Assembly: GCA_021371855.1 (NCBI GenBank)
Contig: JAJFVL010000010.1
Location: forward strand, 112,525-176,524
From: Bacteroidales bacterium
Lineage (GTDB): Bacteria > Bacteroidota > Bacteroidia > Bacteroidales > VadinHA17
Direction of reading: 5' to 3'
Length of the DNA stretch: 64,000 nt
Shown: positions 45,914-57,300 of the stretch, in pieces
Position numbering within the stretch: the stretch's first letter is position 1
Layout of the letters: each line of letters starts with the position of its first letter
Program-made: the position numbers and the translations under genes
The notes under the pieces: model-generated
Told to the model about the DNA's origin: nothing
The model's database searches: none
What the model saw: the letters and a program-made list of their open reading frames with translations, nothing else

Positions 45914-48127
45914 ATGAAAAAGATATTTATTATTTGCTTTTCGCTGATATCTCTGCAGATCATTGCGCAAGAAGCAGTAATTCCAGAGGTTCCGGCTTAT
46001 ATCTGGCGGCATGGATGTGGCCCCACTTCAGAAGGAATGGTATTAGGATATTATGATCTGCATGGTTTTCCTGATCTTATTCCAGGAGATGCTTCAAGCC
46101 AGACAGATGCAGTTAATGCGGTCATAGCCTCTGATGAACATTACAATGACTACTCTCTTCCTTTAGATGATGCTAATACCGGTTTCTTTGCTGATAAATC
46201 CGAAACGGGTGGTGCACATGCTAATAATTGTATCGCCGATTATATGGGCACATCTCAAAGCATTAAAGGAAATTATTGGGGATGGAGTTTGCCTTCAGAT
46301 ATGAAACCTGCATGGGAAAACTATATATCAGAAAAAGCTTCGGATTATATTGGGACCTCTCAGAAATATGACTTTGACAGTTTTCCGTGGGACTCCCTGG
46401 TATCCAATGTCGATCGCAACCGCCCTATGGTATTTCTTGTTGATGCAAGTGGTGATGGGATTTATGACCATTATGTTTGTGTAATAGGGTATGGAATACA
46501 AGATGGAAAAAAATATTATAACTGTCTGGACACCTGGGATGGAAGTTATGAGCATTGGTATGAATTTAAAAAAATGGCTGCAGGAGTAGTCTTTGGTGTT
46601 TTAAGTTGCTATACTTTTGAGATTCACTTAAAATTGCCGGCTGCAGCAGGCCCAATTTCCGGACCGACAAGCGTTTGTAATGGTCAAACATCGGTAACTT
46701 ACTATGTACCTGTTATTGCTGAAGCAACTTCATATATCTGGACTTTACCCGCAGGATGTACCGGAAGCAGTTCAACCCAAACCATTAATGTGGATTTTGG
46801 AACAACCGCCGTATCAGGGAACATTTCCGTAAAAGGGCATAATGTCAATGGTGACGGAGTCTCTTCATCACTGGCAGTAACTGTCAATACTGTTCCGGCA
46901 GCGGCAGGAACAATTACCGGTCTGACAACAGTCTGCCAGGGCCAGACATCGGTAACCTATACCGTCCCGGCAATTGGCAATGCAACATCATATACATGGA
47001 CACTTCCTACGGGAGCATCAGGGACAAGTACAACAAACAGCATTACTGTAAATTTCGGAACTTCAGCTGTTTCGGGGAACGTAACTGTAAAAGGAACCAA
47101 TTCATGTGGTAACGGTACATCTTTCTCACTGGCTGTCACAGTTAATCCATTGCCGGCAGCGGCAGGAACAATTACCGGCCTGACCACAGTCTGCCAGGGT
47201 CAGACATCGGTAACCTATACCGTCCCGGCAATTACAAATGCAACATCATATATATGGACACTTCCATCGGGGGCATCAGGGACAAGTACAACAAACAGCA
47301 TTACTGTAAATTTCGGAACTTCGGCTGTTTCGGGGAATGTCACGGTAAAAGGAACCAATTCATGTGATGACGGTACATCTTCATCACTGGCTGTCACTGT
47401 TAATCCCTTGCCAGCCGCGGCAGGAACAATTACCGGCCTGACCACAGTCTGCCAGGGTCAGACTTCGGTTACCTATACTGTACCGGCAATTACAAATGCA
47501 ACATCATATACTTGGACACTTCCGACCGGAGTAACAGGGACCAGTTCCACCAGGAGCATTACCGTAGATTTTAGTTCTTCATCTGTTTCGGGGAGTGTCA
47601 CGGTAAAAGGGACCAATTCATGTGGTAACGGGACATCTTCATCGCTGGCTGTCACGGTTAATCCATTACCGGCAACACCAGTAATATCTTTAACTGACAA
47701 TGTTTTGCACTCTAATACTGCAAATAATAATCAATGGTATAATCAAAGTGGATCGATATTGGGTGCAATAAACCAGGATTACACTCCAACAAAAAACGAT
47801 AATTATTATGTTATTGTAACGGTAAATGGATGTGCTTCTGATATTTCAAACATAATAAATGTTGTGCTTACAGGAATTGAGCTAACTGGAAAAGATATGC
47901 CAGTCAAAGTATATCCAAATCCTGTTACCAATGAGTTAATTATTGAAAAAATTGGTAATACAGAAACTATTAAATTTGAAATATTAAATTCATCAGGTCA
48001 GAAAGTTTTCAGAGGTAATTTAGTAGAAAAGACTTTTGTTCAGACATCAGGCTTTTCCAGTGGGGTATACATAATAAAAATTGAGAACGGGAAAGCTTTT
48101 GACTTTAAGAAAATTATTAAAAAATAG
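45914..48127 (+). CDS. C39-like cysteine protease with PKD-like repeats and type A T9SS sorting domain
   Basis: The 737-residue protein has a signal peptide (IICFSLISLQIIAQ), then a papain-like C39_2-type peptidase domain to about residue 240. Cys35 is in RHGCGPTSEG, the likely histidine is in YDHYVCVIGYG and the aspartate in CLDTWDGS. Four PKD-like repeats of 86 residues follow (starting near 46645, 46903, 47161 and 47419). A type A sorting domain ends the protein (VKVYPNPVTNELIIEK, then FSSGVYIIKIENG). It should be exported by T9SS and kept on or released from the cell surface. Its substrate is unknown. Confidence 0.85.
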   Translation: MKKIFIICFSLISLQIIAQEAVIPEVPAYIWRHGCGPTSEGMVLGYYDLHGFPDLIPGDASSQTDAVNAVIASDEHYNDYSLPLDDANTGFFADKSETGGAHANNCIADYMGTSQSIKGNYWGWSLPSDMKPAWENYISEKASDYIGTSQKYDFDSFPWDSLVSNVDRNRPMVFLVDASGDGIYDHYVCVIGYGIQDGKKYYNCLDTWDGSYEHWYEFKKMAAGVVFGVLSCYTFEIHLKLPAAAGPISGPTSVCNGQTSVTYYVPVIAEATSYIWTLPAGCTGSSSTQTINVDFGTTAVSGNISVKGHNVNGDGVSSSLAVTVNTVPAAAGTITGLTTVCQGQTSVTYTVPAIGNATSYTWTLPTGASGTSTTNSITVNFGTSAVSGNVTVKGTNSCGNGTSFSLAVTVNPLPAAAGTITGLTTVCQGQTSVTYTVPAITNATSYIWTLPSGASGTSTTNSITVNFGTSAVSGNVTVKGTNSCDDGTSSSLAVTVNPLPAAAGTITGLTTVCQGQTSVTYTVPAITNATSYTWTLPTGVTGTSSTRSITVDFSSSSVSGSVTVKGTNSCGNGTSSSLAVTVNPLPATPVISLTDNVLHSNTANNNQWYNQSGSILGAINQDYTPTKNDNYYVIVTVNGCASDISNIINVVLTGIELTGKDMPVKVYPNPVTNELIIEKIGNTETIKFEILNSSGQKVFRGNLVEKTFVQTSGFSSGVYIIKIENGKAFDFKKIIKK
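46645..47676 (+). repeat. Four tandem 258-bp repeats in protease gene
   Basis: Copies begin near 46645, 46903, 47161 and 47419, exactly 258 bp apart. Copies 2 and 3 are nearly identical at the DNA level, copy 4 somewhat less and copy 1 clearly diverged. Each encodes one PKD-like domain with VCQGQTSVTYTVPAI and SGNVTVKGTNSC motifs. Confidence 0.85.
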
Positions 48128-48349
48128 TTCTCCTGCACAGCAGGCAGGTTAAAGATTGACATAATTCTCTTAAAGCTGACTTACAATTAGAAATTTAAAA
48201 TAAATTTCGCAATACCGGGCTGAAGAAAGATGGATGAAAATGTTAAACACTTTTCCTGATTTTGAAAAAGTTTTATCTTAACCCCAAAGAAGATCGATTT
48301 CTTACGAGAAATGATTTATAGCATCAAACCTTAAATAAGAGTCTAAAAA

Positions 48350-51300
48350 ATGAAAAAAGTTGATGTTTCTAAAATCCAAAAGCAATTCTGGATTCTTAAT
48401 GAGATTTATCCAAAAAGTGGTGCCTATAATTTATTTTCAGTATTTAAATTAAACAGACCTTTAAATCCTGAATATTTACAAAAAGCTGTCAAAACTGTAA
48501 TTGACAGGCATGAGCCTCTGAGAACATCTTTTAAATTTATTGATAATGAGCTCTTTCAAGTCATTAGAACTCCCGATGAAATCGACATTTCAATAACCGA
48601 GATCATTATCGGGGAAAGCTTTAATGAAGACAATATTCACCATACTATAGTTAATGAAGTCAATAAGGCATTTGATTTGGCCAAAGGACCATTATACAGA
48701 TTTACTCTGTTCAATTTTGAAAACCAGATATCTGTATTGTCAATCGTGTTCCATCATATCATTATTGATGTTCGCTCTGAAGGCATTTTTGCTAAAGAAT
48801 TATCTGAGGCATACAACTCTTTGGCAAAAAATGAGAAAATAAAATTAGGTGCTGTCCCATTTCAGTATTCGGACTATATAAAAGAAATCAATCCCTGGTA
48901 TTCCTCAGATCAATATTTAAATAAACTAAAAGAGCTTGCCAGGGATTCTCCTGATCCTAATTCCAGTATAAAACTTCCAAATGATTATATAGAGAATGGA
49001 AAAACAGATACTGAAGGATCAGATGCTTTTTTTATGATTGACAAACAATTAGCTGATAGAGTCAGGGCTTTTTCCATCGGTAATAATATTAATCCATACA
49101 GATTCTTTTTGACTGCATATGCTATATTTCTAAAAAGACTTAGTAACCAGGATAAGATATATATAGGATTACCTTTGACTAACAGGACAAGACCTGTAAG
49201 CAAATCAACTTTTGGTTGTTTTATTAATGCCTTGCCCTTTTTGGTTGATTTCTCAACGGAAAAAAGTTCCAGGATTGTTTTGGAGGAAGTTATTGAGTCT
49301 CTTTCAAGACTTCTTGACAGACAGGAGATTCCGTTCACAGATCTGGTTAACTATAACAGAAGTGAAGGCGATGCTACCCTAAATCCATATTTTCAGACAG
49401 GTTTTGCCTTTAAACCTCCGATGCAACTTGAATTTGATAATATAATTGCAAAGCCATTAAAAATTGAAAAAAATCAGAATCAGACTGAGTTTGATTTCCT
49501 GTTAACGCTATATCCTGAAGATGAAAGATTTGTCGGATACGTTGGATACTCTAAAAGGCTTTTTAAAAGACAGACTATAGAGAGGTGGATAAGTATCTTT
49601 AAAAAAATAGTTGTTCAATTAATCGAATCTCCTGAATTATCTGTAAGTAAGATTAGTATCCTTACAGATGAAGATAATGAGAACCTGCGAAAATTCAATA
49701 ATACAGAAGTATCCATTCCTGAATGTCTTGTACATAATTATTTAGAGAATCAGGCAGGGTTGACCCCATCAAAAACGGCAGTTATAGCAGGGGGAAGAAA
49801 TCTTACTTACAGGGAACTGGATAATCAATCTAATCAGCTCGCAAATTATTTGCTGAGTATGGGGGTGACCCCCGGCGATATTGTTGGCCTTTGTATCGAG
49901 CGATCTGTTGATATGATGGTTTCAGTTTTAGGTATATTAAAAGCGGGATGTTGTTATCTTCCTATGGATCCGTCATTTCCTGATGACAGGATCAAATATA
50001 TGTATGAAGATTCAGGGGCCAAAGTACTCATTTCGCAAAGCTCACTGAAAAAGAAATTCAGTCAATTCCCCAACATTACAATCGTTTTGACTGATACTGA
50101 TCAGGACAAGATAAGCAAAAGCAATACAGTTAAGCCGGAACTTAATATTAGTTTTCAATCACTGGCTTATATTATATATACGTCAGGATCAACAGGCAAA
50201 CCAAAAGGAGTCAAAGTTCCTCATAAAGGAGTCGTAAACTTAATAGAGAGTATGTCAAAAGTTCCGGGTATAAAAGAGGATGACATACTTCTTGCCGTTG
50301 TCACTTTATCATTTGATATGTCAGTTTTTGAGCTCTTTATACCATTGTCTAGAGGAGCCACAGTTGTTATAGCAAGTTCGCAGGACACTACAGATGGTCA
50401 GGCTTTAGCTAATCTGATTGAAAAGTATAATATAACAATGCTTCAGGCAACTCCTTCACTATGGAATATCCTTCTTGGCAGCGGATGGAAAGGGAAGAAT
50501 GATCTTCGGGCATTTTGCGGTGGAGAGGCATTGGCTAAAAACATGGTGCGTCAGATTCTTCCAAAAGTCAGGGAATTCTGGAATTGTTATGGTCCTACAG
50601 AGACAACGGTTTATGCTACATGTATTCAGATTACAGATCCGGATGCACCTATCATTATAGGAAAGCCACTTGATAATACAAGTATCCATATACTTGACAA
50701 AAACAATAATCAACTTCCAATAGGAGTGATCGGGGAGGTCTGTATCGGAGGTCTTGGAGTGACAAAAGGATATAATAACAAGCCGGAATTGACAGAAGAG
50801 AAGTTCATTCCATTCGATGATGGTCAGATCATATATAAAACGGGTGACCTGGGCAGATTTCTTGCTGATGGGAATATTGAACTTTTCGGGAGGATCGATA
50901 ATCAGATCAAGCTGAGAGGATACAGGATTGAGCCGGGTGAAATTGAAAGTTTGCTATCGCAGGTACCCGGTGTAAAAGAGGCTGTGGTCAGGATTCACAA
51001 ATTTGAAGATAATGATGAACGTTTAGTTGCATATCTAAATGTAGGTACTGAATTTAAATTGGCCAGCGAAGAGATAAAAGGATCCTTATCACAGCATTTG
51101 CCCGGGTATATGATACCATCTTTCTTCCAGACCTTAGATGGTTTCCCAAGACTTCCAAACGGGAAGATAAACAAGAATGCTCTTATTCTCGAGATTGATG
51201 AATCGTTTAAAGAAAAAGAGATAGATTTTGATTCCCTAACGGAAACACATAAAAAATTATACAATATCTGGGAGAATGTTCTGAAAATAAAAAACATGTC

Positions 51301-54300
51301 TCCTTCCGGAAGTTTCTTTGATATTGGAGGTAATTCTTTATTAGCTATCAGGATACTCAATAAAATCAAAGAAGAACTGGGTTTTACAATGTCTTTTAAG
51401 GATTTTATTGCACATCCCACAATTATTCAGTCAGGTAGTTACATAGATAGTCAATCTGAAACTGCAGATAAAGCCATCGAACTTATCCATCTGAAAGAAA
51501 ACTCAAATCTTCCTCTGTCATTCAATCAGAAAAGATTATGGCTGATTTCTAAATTACAGCCCGATATAGCATCATACATTATTCCATATAATTTTAAATT
51601 TACCGGTTCACTTAACCGTGAGATATTTCAGAAGAGTATTGAAATGTTATTTCAGCGGCATTGCATTATATTTTCTGTAGTCAGGGAGGTTAATGGCGAA
51701 CCATATTGTGACATATTGCCTTCGAAAGTTGACATTTCATTTTTTGATTATTCAGGGCTGTCTGAAAGTGAAAAGTCAAGGAAGGTCATTGATATATTTA
51801 ATGCAGATTCCAGAAAGATCTTCGATCTGGAGAATGGTCCTTTATACCGTTTGTATCTTATAAAGACCCGTACGAATGAATATTATTTCCGTATCAGCAT
51901 TCATCATATCATTTTTGATGGTTGGTCCTGGTCAGTCCTGGCAAAAGATTTCAATAGGATTTACAACAGTTTGCTTAAAGGGAAAGAGGTTGTCCTTGAG
52001 GAGATTGAGTTTCAGCAATATGATTATGCACAATGGGAAAAAAGTTCTGCAGGTTCAAAACATGAGGCTGAATCAGTTGAATTTTGGAAAAAGAATCTCG
52101 AGGGAGCTTCCCCTATTCTGAACTTCCCGTATGATTTTCAGCGGAAAGATGAACCATCGGGCAGAAGCAGAGGTGAGACCATTAAGCTTTCAAAGAAATT
52201 GTCGGAAAAACTCAGAAGTATCAGTAAATCTGAGAATTCTTCGCTGTTTACAACAATGTTAAGTGCTTTTGGCATTCAGATGCAGGAGTATTCAGGAGAA
52301 GATGACATTAATGTTGGATTACCAGTCGCTTACCGTCCACATTCAAAGCTTGAGAATATATTCGGGATGTTTGTCAATACAGTGGTGGTACGACTCAGAA
52401 GTTCAAAAAGGAATACATTCAGAGATATAATTCACAATACCAATGAGGCAGCCCTTAATGCAATTGCCCATCAGGATCTGCCCTTTGAGAAAGTAGTGGA
52501 GATTGTAAATCCTGATCGTTCATCCAACGCAAATCCTTTGTTTCAGGTTGCTTTTGTGTGGCAGAATAACCTTGATGAACCTATTCAAATGGATGGGATC
52601 AGGAGTGAAAAGATAACAGCAAAAGAACGGACTTCAATCTTTGATATTACTATGTCATTATGGGAAAGAGACGGCCGGATTGAAGGTGAGCTAGAATGCA
52701 ACCTGGATATTTTTAAAAGTGATACTATAATCAGTTTAAGAAATAACTTCATATATTTATTGCAGACCCTTGTTGAAAATCCTGATCTGCCCATATCTGA
52801 TATTAATATCGTTTCTGATAGAAATAAGAAACTTCTTGAAAAATTTAACCAAACAGATGTATTAGTTCCTGACATTCTTGTACAGAATTTCTTTGAAATA
52901 CACAGGAATCAAAATCCATTAAAAACTGCTGTTATTTCTGGGAACAAAAGTCTGAATTTTATGGAACTCGACAGCCAGGCAAATCAACTTGCAGGTCACC
53001 TGATCTCTTTGGGTGTAACACCGGGAGATGTAATAGGAGTCTGTATGGAAAGATCCATAGAAATGATAATATCTCTTTTTGGAGCTCTTAAGGCAGGCGC
53101 ATGCTATCTCCCTATTGATTCAGAGTTGCCTGATGACAGGATTAAATTTATGTATGAAGATTCAGGAGCAAAAGTACTGATTTCGAAGAATAGTTTGCAC
53201 GAGAAGTTTTACAATTTCACCGGCACCCAAATTCTGTTACTAGATAAAGATAATGAAAAGTTAGCAGAATATTCTTCTGAGAAACCGGCTCTGAATATAG
53301 ACTCTAACTCTCTAGCATATATAATTTACACTTCAGGATCAACAGGGAAACCGAAAGGAGTGAAAGTACATCATCATGCTGTGGTAAACTGGATCCAAAG
53401 TATGTCAAAGGCGCTGGTTGTAACTGAGATTGACAATGCTCTTGCAGTCGCAACTCCTTCATTCGATATGTCTCTTTCTGAAATTTTCCTTGCTTTATCA
53501 AATGGAGCTACATTGATTTTCCCGAATCTTCAGGAGGTTAAAGATGCGATAACTTTAATAAATCTGATTGATAAATATGATATTACATTGCTTCAGGCAA
53601 CACCTTCGCTTTGGAATATTCTTCTTGACAATGGGTGGAAGGGTAAAGACAATCTCAAAGGTATATGTGGGGGTGAAGCATTAACGCCAAAGCTTGTACG
53701 GCAGATACTTCCTAAAATTAAAGAATTACATAATTATTATGGTCCCACTGAAACCACAATGTGTTCAACAGGGTCTCGGATAACAGATCCTGATAGTAAA
53801 ATTCATATAGGAAAACCTATTGACAATACCAAAATCTATATTCTGAATGAATTTAACTATACTATTCCAGTTGGGGTCTTTGGAGAAGTGGCAATAGGTG
53901 GCATGGGTGTTTCCAAAGGTTATATTAACCGGCCGGAGTTAACAGCTGAGAAGTTCATTCCATTTAAAGATGGTCAGATCATTTATAAAACTGGTGATCT
54001 CGGCAGGTTTCTTGTTGATGGGAACATTGAGCTCTTGGGAAGGATTGATAATCAGATCAAATTAAGAGGATTCAGGATTGAACTGGGTGAAATAGAAAGC
54101 CTGTTATCACAATTAACTGGTGTTAAAGAAGCCGTGGTCAAGGTTCACAAGTTTGAAGATAATGATGAACGTTTAGTTGCATTTCTAAATGTAGATACTG
54201 AATTTAAACTGACAAAAGAGGAGATTACAAGATCTCTATCACGGAATCTTCCGGTATATATGATGCCATCTTTCTTCCAGACATCAGATGGTTTTCCAAG

Positions 54301-57300
54301 GCTTCCAAACGGGAAGATAAACAGGAAGGCTCTTATTCTTGAAACAGATGTGTTGGATAGAAACCAAGAAATAGATTTTGAGTCACTCTCTGAGACACAG
54401 AAAAAATTATTCAATATCTGGGAGAATATTCTGAAAACAAAAAACATAACTCCTTCCGGTAATTTCTTCGATATAGGAGGTAATTCACTATTAGCTATCA
54501 GGATACTTAATAAAATCAAGGAGAAACTTGGTTTTACAATGTCTTTTAAGACTTTTATAGGTTGTCCCACAATTATTCAATCGGGTGATTATATTGATAG
54601 TCAATCTCAAACTGCAGAAAAAGAAATTGAGCTTATTCATCTGTCAGGAACCACAAATCTTCCTCTGTCGTTAAATCAGAAAAGGTTATGGCTGATTTCG
54701 AAATTGCAGCCCGATATACCTTCTTACATTATTCCTAATACTTATAAATTTTCCGGTACACTTAACCGTGAGATATTTCAAAAGAGTTTGGATATTATAT
54801 TCCAGCGTCATTTTATTGTATTTTCTGTTATAAAGGAGTCGGACGGCGAGCCATATTGTGATATTATACCGTCTGAGATAAATATTTCATATATTGATTA
54901 TTCGGGATTGCCTGAAAATGAAAAATCAGAGAAGGTTAATGATCTGATAAATGCAGATTCAAGGAAGGTTTTCGATTTACAGAATGGTCCCTTATTCCGG
55001 TTGTTTCTTATAAAGACCAGAAATGATGAATATTATTTCCGGATCAGTATTCATCATATTGTTTTTGATGGCTGGTCATGGTCTGTTTTTGTTAAAGACC
55101 TTAATCAGATTTATAATAGTCTTCTGAATGGGAAAGAGGTTGCCCTTGGGGAACTGGAGTTTCAGCAATATGACTATGCTCAATGGGAAAAAGATTCTGT
55201 TGGCTCAAAGCATGAGGTTGAATCAGTTGAATTCTGGAAAGAGAATTTAAATGGTGCATCCTCTATACTGAATTTTCCATATGATTTTCAGCGTACAGAG
55301 GAACCATCAGGCAGAGGTGGATTGGAAGCCTTCTTTATCCCGGAGGAGCTGTCGGATAAACTCAGAAACATAAGTAAAAAGGAGAATTCGTCGCTTTTTG
55401 CTACATTGTTTAGTGTCTTTGGAATACAGATGCAGAAATATTCAGGTGAAGATGACATCAATATCGGTTTACCTGTAGCTTACCGTCCACATTCAAAGCT
55501 TGAGAACATATTCGGGATGTTTGTCAATACTGTTGTGGTACGTCTGAAAAATGAAACCGGATCTACATTTAAAGATACAATTCACCGGACCAGTGAGGCA
55601 GCGCTGAATGCTATCGCACATCGGGAACTTCCATTTGATAAAATAGTTGAGATTGTAAACCCTGAACGTAATTCCAATGTAAATCCCTTGTTTCAGGTTG
55701 CTTTTGCATGGCAGGATAATTTAGATGAACCCATAAAAATGGATGGTATCATAAGTGAAAAGATCCCTGTAACAAACAGAACTTCAACTTTTGATATTAC
55801 CCTGTCATTATGGGAAAATGGAAAACGGATTGAGGGTGAGATTGAATACAATCTGGATATCCTTAAAAAGGAAACGATACTCCATTTGAGAGACAGCTTT
55901 ATCTATCTGCTGCAATCTTTGATTGAAAATCCTGAATCATCCATCGAATCACTGTCTATAATATCTGAGAATGAAAAGAAAATAATTGATGGATTCAATG
56001 ATACTTCTACAAACTATCCGAAAGATAAAACCATTGCAGAGTTATTTGAAGAGCTGGCCAATCTTTATCCTAACAAAACAGCAATAGTTTTTAAAGAAAA
56101 CTCTCTTACTTATAGCCAGTTAAATGAAAAATCAAATCAATTAGCTCGTGTATTGAGAAATTCCGGTGTTATTGCCAATGATCCGGTCTGTATATTAGTA
56201 GACAGGTCAATTGATATGATTGTTGGGATATTCGGAATTCTTAAAGCAGGAGGCGCTTATGTACCGTTGGATCCTGAATATCCTGAATTCAGAAAAAACT
56301 TTATTATCAGTGATTCCGGATGCAAAATTCTTGTAACCCAAAATAAATATATTACAGATACTGCTGAAGGAATTATAAAGTTAAGTCTGGATTCTCCGGA
56401 TACCTATCATACTGATAAGTCAAATCTTGAAGGAATAAATGTTCCGTCGGACCTGGCTTATATTATTTATACGTCGGGCACTACTGGTGTTCCTAAGGGG
56501 ACACTCATCCCTCAGCGCGGTGTGGTAAGACTGGTACGCAATACCAACTATGTTGATTTTACGTCTGAAGACAGAGTCCTTCAATCCACTTCCATTGTCT
56601 TTGATGCCTCAACAGTAGGAATTTTTGGTGCACTGTTAAATGGTGCCACGTTGTATCTTATAGATAAAGAGACTGTTCTCGATCCAAATCTATTGGGTTA
56701 TGCATTGGCAAAGGACAATATTACCATGACAGATTTTCCTACAGCACTATTCACCCAGATAGCAGAAGTACGTTCAGATATATTTAATAAATTAAAAACC
56801 CTTCTTATAGGTGGAGATTCATTGTCTGCCCCTCACATAAATAAAGTGAGGAAAAACAACCCACAACTTGCTGTAATTAATGAATACGGGCCTACTGAAA
56901 ACTCATGTAACTCTACTGCATATAAGGTAGACAGAGATTTTGATTATAATATTCCTATTGGTAAACCTATCAGTAACTCAACGGCTTATATATTTGATAA
57001 AAACATGAATTATCAGCCTATTGGCATAATAGGCGAGCTCTATGTTGGTGGAGACGGGCTTTCCAGAGGATATTTGAACCGGGACGACCTGAACAGAAAA
57101 AGTTTTATAGATCATCCGTATTTCCCCGGGAAGAGACTTTACAAAACAGGCGATCTTGCCAGGTGGCTCCCGGACGGGAATATTGAATTTCATGGCCGGA
57201 TAGATAATCAAATAAAGATCAGGGGGTTTAGAGTTGAATTAGGAGAGATTGAGTTTGTACTGTCAGAAATAGAAGGAGTTGTTGAAACAGTAATAAAACC

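Noticed and set aside
46957..47700. Three similar minus-strand open frames inside the protease gene
   Set aside because: They recur every 258 bp because they mirror the PKD-like repeats of the plus-strand gene.
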